Shown one piece after another: positions 1 to 9,120 of a DNA stretch of 42,181 nt. The position numbers and the translations under genes were made by a program. Numbering within the stretch: the first letter of the stretch is position 1; each line of letters starts with the position of its first letter. The notes under the pieces were generated by a model. The model had not been told where the DNA came from, made no database searches, and saw nothing but the letters and a program-made list of their open reading frames with translations. The DNA is from an uncultured Neomegalonema sp. (GTDB lineage Bacteria; Pseudomonadota; Alphaproteobacteria; Rhodobacterales; Rhodobacteraceae): NCBI GenBank assembly GCA_937974055.1, contig CALJIU010000021.1, positions 1-42,181 of the forward strand, written 5' to 3'.

Positions 1-1
1 G

Positions 2-199
2 ACCAAGCATTTCTGCGGGTCGTGCGGAACGCCGCTGTTCACGCAGAATTCGGCCCGCGAGGGGATGCTGGGCCTGCGCGCGGGGATCATCAACGAACAG
101 GCGGAATTCGCGCCGATGGTGAATGTGTATATGTCGAGCAAGATGAACGCGACGCCCCTCGATGACGGGCTGAAGGCGTTCGATAAGATGCCGGGGTGA
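2..199 (+). CDS. GFA (glutathione-dependent formaldehyde-activating enzyme/CENP-V-like) family protein, 3' end only
   Basis: Open from the left edge, frame 2: TKHFCGSCGTPLFTQNSAREGMLGLRAGIINEQ...KMPG*. CGSCGTPLF zinc motif typical of the GFA fold. Confidence 0.75.
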   Translation, partial: TKHFCGSCGTPLFTQNSAREGMLGLRAGIINEQAEFAPMVNVYMSSKMNATPLDDGLKAFDKMPG

Positions 200-565
200 G
201 TGGGTTGGACCCCCGGTGGCGGTTTGGGCCGCTGGGGGTGGTTTTTGGGGGCGGCGTTTGAGCCATAGGGCCAGAAGTGAAACGCTATCCAAACTCAAGA
301 GGTTTTGACGGGGATTTTTGATGCTCAGAGAACGAGCTTTTCCCGTCGATCTCGACAACCGATCAAAAACGACCGTTTGTGGCGCGCAGTTTTTGTCGGG
401 GGGTTTTTGGAAACAGCCAAGTGCGGACCGCTGCATAATCGAAGGGTTTTGCAACATTTTTCTGACCTCAACAGGATCAACGGGTTAGCTGTCGCAAAAC
501 CCTGTTGCAAAAATTTCGGCGGATTTCCGGGTTTTGAGAGCGTGCCGAGCTTTGTAGAAAGCTTA

Positions 566-943
566 TTACCTCGGATCAGTCTTCCACTTTGTTCTGTAGT
601 CAGAAAACTGCTTATCATTGTATTCAGGCATTAGTTCTGCCATTTTATTCAATGTATCATTTAAAGCGACTTTTGGGCTATTCCCAGCTTCAAGAGAACT
701 TAAAAATATATAATGAAATGAAATATAGGCTGACATTGGATAAGTGTCTTCCTCTTTTTTCAGTGCAATGTCTTGAGACACTTCGAAATCTTTATGTGCA
801 GTGTCAACCGCTAGTTTGATTATATCACTTCGCTGCGCATGTTTTACTTTTATCCAGACGGGTATTAAGGCAATTAAGCCACCAATTATTGCACTAATTA
901 TTAGTGTTGGAAAGCTAAAGCCACCTTCGATTGCACTAAGCAT
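566..943 (-). CDS. small membrane protein of unknown function in an AT-rich islet
   Basis: 125-aa ORF with one clear N-terminal hydrophobic helix (FPTLIISAIIGGLIALIPVWI). Local base composition clearly AT-richer than flanks. Confidence 0.5.
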   Translation of the reverse strand: MLSAIEGGFSFPTLIISAIIGGLIALIPVWIKVKHAQRSDIIKLAVDTAHKDFEVSQDIALKKEEDTYPMSAYISFHYIFLSSLEAGNSPKVALNDTLNKMAELMPEYNDKQFSDYRTKWKTDPR

Positions 944-1068
944 TGTAATCTCCCCACCTCTTTAATGCGCATACTCTCTCGTCGTGATATGGGTGTTCAA
1001 GATGCTTTCTTAAACCCTTGATGTTGATCGACACCAATCGTCAAGAAGTCCTGCACTGCTATCTTTGT

Positions 1069-1094
1069 GTCGCAAAACCCATCGGTTTTGCGAC
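1069..1094. repeat. perfect 11-bp inverted repeat, 4-nt loop (GTCGCAAAACC-CATC-GGTTTTGCGAC)
   Basis: Read directly; TGTCGCAAAACCC is also present at about 490-502. Confidence 0.7.
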
Positions 1095-1321
1095 GCCCTT
1101 AGGATCGCTCCGTCGGGTCACCAATGGGCAAAGCAGATCCTCAAAATCGGTCAAAACTCATACGTTTTTGGCAACGCTAGAATCCACCGTTTTTGATCGT
1201 CACTAACGATCAGCTTTCGGCATTTCGCTCCGCACGAAATTTCACGAGGAGCAGCGCGCGCTTGACAAACGGGATTTTCTTCGGCCTTATGTTCATGTTT
1301 TGTCTTTAACAAGGATCACGC

Positions 1322-2014
1322 ATGGACTGGCGACGCGATTGGGATTGGGGCTTGGCGGTGGAGGTGCAGCGGAGGCCGCTGGCTTGGGTCGTCATGGTGC
1401 TATTCTCGATGGCGGGGCTGGTGGCGGGGGCTGTGGTGGAGACATTGCCTCGCGAACGGCACCGGGCGGTGCTGGGCAGGCTGCGGCGGGCCGAATCCGC
1501 CGTGCGGCGGTTGATCGTCATGGCGATGCGAGCGCAGAATTCGGATGAATCCGATGCGTCTTGGACACCGCAGGCCGAGAAAAAGCGGGGGCGCAAAGGG
1601 GGCAAGCGTGGCGAGCGGAATGCCGAGACGGTGCCCGCCTTTCGCCTGTTCGATCCCCGGCGGTATATCGGGCGCAGACGCCGCACAGCGCCGGGATACG
1701 GGCCACGGGTCTGGCTGCTGGACGGGTCGGATGATCCGGTGCAGCATCCGGCGGTGCCGCAGGCGGATGATCCGGTTTCGGCGCGGCAGGTGTGTTTGCG
1801 ATTGCTGGCCCTACGCGATGCGCTGGACGACCTGCCCCGACAGGCGCAGCGGATGCGCCGGGCGCTGTCTCGGTCGGGCCGAAAATGGCCCTCGCCCCTG
1901 CGCCCCGGTCGACCACCGGGATATCGCGAACGGGGCCGCGAATTGATCGACGAAATCCTCGACGAAACTCAGGTGCAGGCGCTATGGGCGCTGAAACCGT
2001 TTGAGCCGGGATAG
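1322..2014 (+). CDS. hypothetical protein with N-terminal membrane segment and basic C-terminal region
   Basis: 230-aa ORF with a consensus-like TTGACA upstream (about 1262). No family recognised. Confidence 0.5.
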   Translation: MDWRRDWDWGLAVEVQRRPLAWVVMVLFSMAGLVAGAVVETLPRERHRAVLGRLRRAESAVRRLIVMAMRAQNSDESDASWTPQAEKKRGRKGGKRGERNAETVPAFRLFDPRRYIGRRRRTAPGYGPRVWLLDGSDDPVQHPAVPQADDPVSARQVCLRLLALRDALDDLPRQAQRMRRALSRSGRKWPSPLRPGRPPGYRERGRELIDEILDETQVQALWALKPFEPG

Positions 2015-2128
2015 AACATTCTTTTTTGGTGCGGTGAGAGAGCCGTCGTCCGGTTGGGCGGCGGGGTTTTGTCGTGCCTGTCGCACTTTGCCGCAATGCG
2101 ACCCCTGCAATTCTGCAAGATTTACTCT

Positions 2129-2146
2129 GTTCAGTCTTGACTGAAC
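2129..2146. promoter_or_regulatory. palindromic operator candidate GTTCAGTC-TT-GACTGAAC upstream of the regulator/RND operon
   Basis: Perfect 8-bp inverted repeat, 2-nt spacer, directly upstream of the regulator start. Confidence 0.5.
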
Positions 2147-2171
2147 GATATGGTCCGCTATGTCCTGCGCA

Positions 2172-2678
2172 ATGACACAGGATGCCGAAACCGATTTTAT
2201 CGAAGGGATGGGCCTGATCCTTCAGGGCGACGGGATGCCACGCATCGCCGGGCGACTGATGGGCCTGTTCGTGCTGCGCGGGGGACCGTTCAGCTTTGCC
2301 GAACTTGCCGACCGGCTGGAAATCAGCCGGGGCAGCGTCAGCACCAATACCCGCCTGCTCGAAGACCTCGGCGTGATCGAGCGGGTGGCGATCCGGGGCG
2401 AGCGGCAGGATTATTTCCGCCTCGCCGCTGACCCCTATGCCCAGATTATCGAGCGAAAACGCATCCGCTCGATCCGGGCGGAGGAGGCGATCCGGCGCAG
2501 TGCGAGCGAGTTGAGTGAGGCCGGGCCGGAGGCTTTGGCGCGGATTGGGTCGCTGGCGAATTTCTTTGGCACCTTGACCAATGCGACGGCGCGGGCGCTG
2601 GAGGAATTGGATGCGACAGACGGAAACGAGCGGCCCGTACGTGCCATGCCCGACCCTTCCAGCGTAGCGGCGGAGTGA
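2172..2678 (+). CDS. GbsR/MarR-like winged-helix transcriptional regulator
   Basis: FIEGMGLILQGDGMPRIAGRLMGLFVLRGGPFSFAELADRLEISRGSVSTNTRLLEDLGVIERV is the GbsR/MarR wHTH pattern. ORF track starts at 2160; internal ATG at 2172 preferred. Confidence 0.75.
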   Translation: MTQDAETDFIEGMGLILQGDGMPRIAGRLMGLFVLRGGPFSFAELADRLEISRGSVSTNTRLLEDLGVIERVAIRGERQDYFRLAADPYAQIIERKRIRSIRAEEAIRRSASELSEAGPEALARIGSLANFFGTLTNATARALEELDATDGNERPVRAMPDPSSVAAE

Positions 2679-2682
2679 CATC

Positions 2683-3831
2683 ATGCTGAACCAGTTGTTC
2701 AAGATCCTGCTCGCCGGGGCCATCGCCTTTGGCATCGTCACCTATGTTACGGGGGGCGATTTCAGTCAGGTGACCGCCGCCGCCAACAAGGCGATGAACC
2801 AGACGGTCGAGCAAAAGCGCGAGCGGCAAGCGGCGGTGACCGCAGCGGCCAATCCAAAACCTGAGCAAGAGGCCGTCGCCATTGATGTGGTGACCAAGCA
2901 AAGCAGCGCCTCGGCCCTTGCATCGACACTGAAGATGACGGGCGCGACCGAGGCGAGCCGCCGGGTGGATGTGCGGGCGGAGACGTCCGGCATCGTGGCG
3001 GTCGCCCCCCGCAAGGGACAGCGGGTGCGGGCCGGGGATTTGCTGTGCCGCATTGATATCGGCAACCGCAAGGCCCGGCGCGATGCCTCCGTCGCGCGGC
3101 TGCAACAGGCAATCACCGAGGCACGGGCGCAGCAGAGCCTGAGCCAGAAGGGCTTTGCCGCCGCCAACCGCTCTAGCGCCGCCAAGGTCGAGGCCGAGGT
3201 GCTGCGCGCGGATATCATGCAGATCGATATCGAGATCGGGCAGCTTCAAATCCGGGCACCCTTCGATGGCGTGGTCGAGGGCGATACCGCCGAGATCGGC
3301 GCGCTGCTGCAAATGGGTAATACCTGCGCGACCATCGTGGACCCCGACCCCCTGCGCATTGCCGGGTTCGTGCCGGAGTTTCAGATCGGCAAGCTGCGCA
3401 TCGGTGATCCGGCCACGGCGACCCTGGTGACGGGGGAGAGCGTGCGGGGGCGTATCGTCTATATCGCCCAAACCGCCGATACCGCCACGCGGACGTTCGA
3501 GGTGGAGATCGAGGTGCCGAATCCTGACTATCGCCTGCGGGATGCGGTCACGGCGCGGATTGAAGTTCCGCTCGATTCGCGCCCCGCCCACAAGCTGCCC
3601 CAATCGGCGCTGACGCTGAATGCCGCCGGGGATATCGGCGTGATGGTGGCGGAGGGTGACGTGGCGCGGTTCCGGGCGGTCGAGATTCTGCGTGATGGTG
3701 AAGAAGGGGTCTGGCTGACGGGCCTTGGCGACCGGGCGCGGGTGATCGTGGTGGGGCAGGAATATGTGAGCGATGGCTCGACGCTGAACGCAACGCCGCA
3801 GGACGGCACCATTCTTGGACCGCAGACATGA
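2683..3831 (+). CDS. RND efflux periplasmic adaptor (HlyD/AcrA-like membrane fusion protein)
   Basis: N-terminal TM, lipoyl/hairpin pattern (RVRAGDLLCRIDI...IRAPFDGVVEGDTAEIGALLQMG), next to an RND permease. Confidence 0.9.
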   Translation: MLNQLFKILLAGAIAFGIVTYVTGGDFSQVTAAANKAMNQTVEQKRERQAAVTAAANPKPEQEAVAIDVVTKQSSASALASTLKMTGATEASRRVDVRAETSGIVAVAPRKGQRVRAGDLLCRIDIGNRKARRDASVARLQQAITEARAQQSLSQKGFAAANRSSAAKVEAEVLRADIMQIDIEIGQLQIRAPFDGVVEGDTAEIGALLQMGNTCATIVDPDPLRIAGFVPEFQIGKLRIGDPATATLVTGESVRGRIVYIAQTADTATRTFEVEIEVPNPDYRLRDAVTARIEVPLDSRPAHKLPQSALTLNAAGDIGVMVAEGDVARFRAVEILRDGEEGVWLTGLGDRARVIVVGQEYVSDGSTLNATPQDGTILGPQT

Positions 3832-3841
3832 GGATTCTGGC

Positions 3842-6800
3842 ATGAACCGCCTCGTCGATGTCGCCATCAATCGGGCGCGGATGATCGTCGCCTTTATCGC
3901 GCTGAGTATCGTGGCGGGGTGGATGTCGTATACGGGGCTGCCGAAAGAGGGCAGTCCGAGCATCGATATCCCGACGATCTACGTCTCGGTGAACTATCCG
4001 GGGGTATCCGCGCTGGATGCGGAGCGGCTGTTGGTGAAGCCGCTTGAGACGCAGCTCAAGACGCTGGAGGGCCTGAAGGAGATGACCGGGGTGGCCACGG
4101 AGGGCCATGCGTCGGTGGCGCTGGAATTCGCCTTTGGCTTCGACAAGGACGCCATTCTCGCGGAGGTGCGGGCGGAGGTGGATAAGGCGCAGGCGGAGTT
4201 TCCCGCCGATGCGCATGAGCCGCGCATCATCGAGATCAATACCTCGGAATTTCCGATCCTGAACGTCACGCTGTCGGGCGATGCGCCGGAGCGGACGCTG
4301 GTGCGGGTCGCCAACACCTTGCAGGATGCCATCGAGGGGATATCCTCGGTTCTGGAAGCCGAGATGAACGGCAAGCGGGACGAATTGGTCGAGATGGTGA
4401 TCGATCCGTCGCGGCTGGAAAGTTACAACATCACCGCGAATGAGCTGTTGCAGGTCGTCAGCAACAACAACCAAGTCATCGCCGCCGGGGCGGTGGAGAC
4501 GGAGCAAGGGGCGTTTTCGATCAAGCTGCCCGGCTCCATCGAGACGCTGGACGATATCTATTCCCTGCCGATCAAGGTGCAGGGCGAGCGGGTCGTGACG
4601 CTGCGCGACATCGCGGAGGTGCGCCGGACATTCGAGGATCGCAGCTCTATCGCGCGCTTCAATGGTGAGCCGACGATTTCGCTGTCGGTGAAAAAGCGCA
4701 ATGGCGAGAATATCATCGAAACGGTCGAGCAGGTGCGGGCCGTGGTCAACGCGGTCATGGAGACGTGGCCCGATGGACTGCGCGAAGCGGTGCGGGTGGA
4801 TTACTCGCTCGATGAGGCCAGCCGGGTCGAGGATATGGTCGGGCAGTTGGAATCGAGCGTCATCACGGCGGTGTCGCTGGTGATGATCGTGGTGGTTGCG
4901 GCGCTGGGCGTTCGGTCGGCGTTGCTGGTGGCTTTTGCCATTCCAACCTCGTTCCTGCTGGCCTTTGCATTGCTGGCCGCGCTGGGGATGACGGTCAATA
5001 ATATGGTGATGTTCGGGCTGATCCTCGCGGTGGGGATGCTGGTCGATGGGGCCATCGTGGTGACCGAATACGCCGATACGAAACGGGCGCAGGGGGCGAG
5101 GCCGTCCGAAGCCTATGGCGAAGCGGCGCGGCGGATGTTCTGGCCCATCGTGGCCTCGACCGCGACGACGCTCTGCGCGTTTTTGCCGATGCTGTTCTGG
5201 CCGGGGATGCCGGGGCAGTTCATGCGGTATCTGCCGATTACGCTGATCTTCGTGCTGACCGCCTCGCTGTTGGTCGCGCTGATCTATTTGCCGATTACGG
5301 GTATCCTGGTGGCGCGCGTTACCCGCGCGTTGGATCGGGCGGCGAGCGCCATCCGGGGGGCGCTGGGCTGGGCCGGGGCGATGCTGCTGGGCGGTGGGTT
5401 GGCGCTGGTCGCCATCACCCTGCTGAACCGGGCGTTCGACGCGACCAAGCAATTCAGGCTCGACACCATCGCGAATGATGCGACCGGGGCGGAAGCGCCA
5501 TCGGACCCATCCATGATGTTCTTTGTTGCGGCGGGTGTCGTCGCCTTCCTCGCCATTGTCGCTTTCGTCGGGGCGTTTCATGGGCGCACGGTGGCGATCA
5601 AGCCCTATAAGCGCGAGACGGGGCGGCTGGGTATTTTTGGCTCGTTTCTGAAGCTGATCGTCGGCAACCCGATCATGCCGCTGGTGGTCATCGGCCTGAC
5701 GGGTGTGGCGCTGGCCGGGGTTTTCAAGACGTATCAGGAGAACAGCTACGGCGTAGAATTCTTCGTCGATACCGACCCGGAAATCGCGAACCTGTATGTC
5801 AGTGCGCGGGGCAACCTGTCGATCGACGAGAAAGATGCGATCATGAAGGTGGTCGAGCAGCGCGTGCTCGGCACGCCCGATGTGACGGCGGCACTGGCTG
5901 TGGTCGGTGGTGGCGGGGGCGACAATCAGGGGAGTGCGCCGAAGGACAAGATCGGCTCGATCCAGTTCGAGTTCGCCAATTGGCGCGTTCGCAAGGGCGG
6001 CGATGAAATCCTCGATGATCTGCGCGCGGCGGTGAAGGGGCTGCCCGGCGTGAAGATCGAATTGGCGGAGATGGCCGAGGGGCCGCAGCAGGGCAAGCCG
6101 ATTCAGGTGCGCGTTGCCGCCGTCGATTTCGATGTGTTGCAGGACGCGACCAAGACCCTGATGGGCCATATGGAGGGGGTCGAGGGGCTGAAAGACGTGT
6201 CATCCACCCTGCCCTTGCCGGGGATCGAATGGGAATTGGTCATCGACCGGACGGAAGCAGGCAAGTATGGCGCGAGCGTATCGTCCATCGGGGCGATGGT
6301 TCAGTTGGTGACGCGCGGCGTGACGGTCGGCACCTATCGCCCGGACGATTCGGATGATGAAATCGACATTCGCGGGCGCTTTCCGGTGGGCAGTCGCGAT
6401 GTGGAGATCCTCGACCGGCTGCGCATTCAGACGAATGTGGGCCTCGTGCCCTTGGGTAATTTTGTCGAACGCCGCCCCGTGCCGAAGGTGTCGGAGATCA
6501 CGCGCGTCGATGGCATTCGCGTCTTTACCGTCGCCGCCGATGTGAGCGATGGCGTCAATGCGAACGAGAAGATCGCGGAAATCGGTGAATGGTTGAAAAC
6601 CGCCGATTTGGGTAAGGGCGTGAAAGCGACCTTCGTGGGCGATTTCGAGGAGCAGCAGGAGAGCCAAGCCTTTCTGATGGCCGCCTTTGCCGGGGCGCTG
6701 GGCCTGATGTTCATTATCCTGCTGGCGCAGTTCGACAGCATCTACAATTCGATCCTCGTACTATTGGCCGTGATCCTGTCGGTGGGGGGCGTGCTGGTCG

Positions 6801-7567
6801 GGATGATGGTGATGGGACAGCCGTTCTCGATCATTATGACCGGGATCGGAATCGTCGCCTTGGCGGGGATCGTGGTGAACAACAATATCGTGTTGATCGA
6901 CACGTTTCAGGAGTTTCGCCAAACCCTGCCGCCCATTGAGGCAATCATTCAGACCGGCGTGCAGCGGTTGCGGCCCGTGGTGCTGACGACGATCACGACG
7001 ATGGCCGGACTGCTGCCGATGATGTTCGCCATCTCCATCGACTTTCGGGCGGGGGGCATCACGGTGGGCGCGCCGAGCGCGATGATGTGGACGCAGCTTG
7101 CCACGGCCATCGTCTTCGGGCTGGGCTTTGCCACCGTGCTGACGCTGGTGGTGACGCCCTCGCTGCTCGCGCTGCGCGTTTGGTGGTTCAGGAAGTTGCC
7201 GCAGATGGGGTGGCGTGGCTTGCGGGCGGTGGCGCTGGGCGCAATGGGGGGCAAATCGCGCTTCATCCGCGACCGTCGCCTGACGAAGAAGGTGAGCAAG
7301 GGGTTCAAGACCGGGCATACCGTGCGCTGGGACGAAACCTATGCCTTTGGAGCGCAACCCATGCCCGCCCGGCCCGCGCCGCCCTTCCCCGAATTCGGGG
7401 ATGCCGGACTGCCCGACGCGGTGGTTCCGGTGGCAAAGCCTGCGGGGCCGAACCCGGCCTTTATCGAGCCGGACCTGACGCCGACGCTGGTATGGGCGGG
7501 TGGCTCGCCCCGGCCCCGGCGCGATGATCCAAATGACGAGCCGCCCTTTCCGCAGGCGGCTGAATGA
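3842..7567 (+). CDS. RND efflux transporter inner-membrane permease (AcrB/MdtB-like, about 1241 aa)
   Basis: MNRLVDVAINRARMIVAFIALSIVAGWMSYTGLPKEGSPSIDIPTIYVSVNYPG...; GMLVDGAIVVTEY and GIVALAGIVVNNNIVLIDTFQE motifs. Confidence 0.95.
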   Translation: MNRLVDVAINRARMIVAFIALSIVAGWMSYTGLPKEGSPSIDIPTIYVSVNYPGVSALDAERLLVKPLETQLKTLEGLKEMTGVATEGHASVALEFAFGFDKDAILAEVRAEVDKAQAEFPADAHEPRIIEINTSEFPILNVTLSGDAPERTLVRVANTLQDAIEGISSVLEAEMNGKRDELVEMVIDPSRLESYNITANELLQVVSNNNQVIAAGAVETEQGAFSIKLPGSIETLDDIYSLPIKVQGERVVTLRDIAEVRRTFEDRSSIARFNGEPTISLSVKKRNGENIIETVEQVRAVVNAVMETWPDGLREAVRVDYSLDEASRVEDMVGQLESSVITAVSLVMIVVVAALGVRSALLVAFAIPTSFLLAFALLAALGMTVNNMVMFGLILAVGMLVDGAIVVTEYADTKRAQGARPSEAYGEAARRMFWPIVASTATTLCAFLPMLFWPGMPGQFMRYLPITLIFVLTASLLVALIYLPITGILVARVTRALDRAASAIRGALGWAGAMLLGGGLALVAITLLNRAFDATKQFRLDTIANDATGAEAPSDPSMMFFVAAGVVAFLAIVAFVGAFHGRTVAIKPYKRETGRLGIFGSFLKLIVGNPIMPLVVIGLTGVALAGVFKTYQENSYGVEFFVDTDPEIANLYVSARGNLSIDEKDAIMKVVEQRVLGTPDVTAALAVVGGGGGDNQGSAPKDKIGSIQFEFANWRVRKGGDEILDDLRAAVKGLPGVKIELAEMAEGPQQGKPIQVRVAAVDFDVLQDATKTLMGHMEGVEGLKDVSSTLPLPGIEWELVIDRTEAGKYGASVSSIGAMVQLVTRGVTVGTYRPDDSDDEIDIRGRFPVGSRDVEILDRLRIQTNVGLVPLGNFVERRPVPKVSEITRVDGIRVFTVAADVSDGVNANEKIAEIGEWLKTADLGKGVKATFVGDFEEQQESQAFLMAAFAGALGLMFIILLAQFDSIYNSILVLLAVILSVGGVLVGMMVMGQPFSIIMTGIGIVALAGIVVNNNIVLIDTFQEFRQTLPPIEAIIQTGVQRLRPVVLTTITTMAGLLPMMFAISIDFRAGGITVGAPSAMMWTQLATAIVFGLGFATVLTLVVTPSLLALRVWWFRKLPQMGWRGLRAVALGAMGGKSRFIRDRRLTKKVSKGFKTGHTVRWDETYAFGAQPMPARPAPPFPEFGDAGLPDAVVPVAKPAGPNPAFIEPDLTPTLVWAGGSPRPRRDDPNDEPPFPQAAE

Positions 7568-7647
7568 CGGTGCTCCGGTTCCTTGCCCTTGCGGCATGGG
7601 CCGGACTATGCCACCACCGCCGAAGGGGGTAGACGGGGACGAAGACA

Positions 7648-8073
7648 ATGTTGAGGACGATCCTTTCGCCGCGTTCGATCATTTTTCTGACGCTGATTCT
7701 GGCGTTTCTCGTACGATTTACGGGATATGATGCGATATTCGGCACCGTCGTCGGGTTCCTTCAACTGTTAATCGGCATCCTCGTCGTCAGCGCGGTTTCC
7801 ATCGCGATGAGTGCGTTTAGCAGTTTTGATATCGATTCGAAGCGCGCCTTCGTGATGGATATCATCCTCGATCTCATCTTCTTCGGGGCGTCGATGGCGA
7901 TGCTGACCTACCTGTTCGTCCTCAGCATCTACGGGTTGGAAATCTCGTCACAGGCCATGTACCTGACGATCACGGCGCTTGGCCTGTCGGTGCTGGACTT
8001 CCTGATCTCGCTGAATGGCGGGGCGGGTAAGTTGCTGGAGATGGATCGAGAGCATTTTACGCGCGATGGGTGA
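7648..8073 (+). CDS. hypothetical integral membrane protein
   Basis: 141 aa, about four hydrophobic segments; follows the RND genes. Confidence 0.6.
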   Translation: MLRTILSPRSIIFLTLILAFLVRFTGYDAIFGTVVGFLQLLIGILVVSAVSIAMSAFSSFDIDSKRAFVMDIILDLIFFGASMAMLTYLFVLSIYGLEISSQAMYLTITALGLSVLDFLISLNGGAGKLLEMDREHFTRDG

Positions 8074-8127
8074 CGGGGTTGGCCCCGCATCGGGTGCGGG
8101 GTCGCACTGTCAGGGCGTGGCGGGTTT

Positions 8128-8391
8128 TCAGCCCAGCGTCTTTTCCAACGTCTCCAGCGTCACGATGCGGTTGTCGATCACGTAAAAGGCGATGGCGGTG
8201 ATGATGGCCGAGATGATGGTCGCGCCGACGGCCTTGATCCGCAGATTCGGGTTCGAGGGCGCACCCTTCATCGCCCCTTGCACCACCTCATCCCCCGCCT
8301 CCTCACGCGAGCGAACGCGCACTGGCAGCAGGCAATAGAGGGCGAGAAACCATGTCACCGAAAAGACGACGAAGATCGCAGGATAACTCAT
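8128..8391 (-). CDS. DUF1467 family small membrane protein
   Basis: MSYPAIFVVFSVTWFLALYCLLPVRVRSREEAGDEVVQGAMKGAPSNPNLRIKA..., characteristic of the DUF1467 family next to mce. Confidence 0.8.
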   Translation of the reverse strand: MSYPAIFVVFSVTWFLALYCLLPVRVRSREEAGDEVVQGAMKGAPSNPNLRIKAVGATIISAIITAIAFYVIDNRIVTLETLEKTLG

Positions 8392-8795
8392 CAGGCTTGC
8401 TCCAACTCGACCAAGGTGCCCATGAAATCCTTGGGATGAAGGAACAGCACAGGCTTGCCATGCGCCCCGATTTTCGGCTCGCCACTGCCCAGCACCCGCG
8501 CGCCGGTTTCGACCATGCGATCACGGGCGGTGAGGATATCATCCACCTCATAGCAGATGTGGTGAATGCCCCCGGCGGGGTTCTTCTCCAGAAATGCGGC
8601 GATGGGCGAGTCGGCACCGAGGGGGTGCAGGAATTCGATCTTGGTGTTGGGCAGTTCGACAAAGACGACCGTGACCCCGTGATCGGGTTCGTCTTGCGGC
8701 GCGCCGACACTGGCCCCAAGGGCATCGCGGTACTGGGCGCAAGCCGCGTCGAGGTCGGGTACGGCTATGGCGACGTGGTTCAATCGTCCGATCAT
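8391..8795 (-). CDS. mce: methylmalonyl-CoA epimerase (VOC superfamily)
   Basis: MIGRLNHVAIAVPDLDAACAQYRDALGASVGAPQDEPDHGVTVVFVELPNTKIEFLHPLG...GGIHHICYEVDDI...PVLFLHPKDFMGTLVELEQA. Confidence 0.93.
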   Translation of the reverse strand: MIGRLNHVAIAVPDLDAACAQYRDALGASVGAPQDEPDHGVTVVFVELPNTKIEFLHPLGADSPIAAFLEKNPAGGIHHICYEVDDILTARDRMVETGARVLGSGEPKIGAHGKPVLFLHPKDFMGTLVELEQA

Positions 8796-9120
8796 GGAAT
8801 ATCCTCCGCAGTGTTCGCCGCCGATTTATGCCCTTTGGCAACACTTCACAAGCGAAGCGCCGGACCACCATGCCGCACCGAAAGCCGCTAAAACCCGGAT
8901 TTCCCCCAATATAACATGAAGGAAGCCCGATAGAGTCCTATAGAGTCGACACTTTTTCACTTGAGGAATGCAGAAAAGGGTTGCGCGATTCCGACTGATT
9001 CGCCTATCGTCCGTTGTATGTTGTGAGGGGAAATCCTCGGAACGCCAGAATACGCCCTCGAATGAACAAGAAATCTATCGAGCAACGACGGGCGTCGAAA
9101 CAGATAAAGAGGAACAGGTC

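Noticed and set aside
3548-6169. 873-aa antisense ORF over the RND genes (and similar long antisense ORFs at 2446-3963, 12183-13637, 22297-23640)
   Set aside because: High-GC antisense shadows of strongly supported genes; His/Arg/Gln-rich translations with no domain signature.
3842-7567. Oversized RND permease (about 1241 aa) as a novel fusion
   Set aside because: Extra membrane insert and disordered tail are compatible with ordinary variation in alphaproteobacterial RND permeases.
8082-8102. GCCCCGCA/TGCGGGGT hairpin between convergent genes at about 8.1 kb
   Set aside because: No U-tract; may be a weak bidirectional structure but evidence insufficient.
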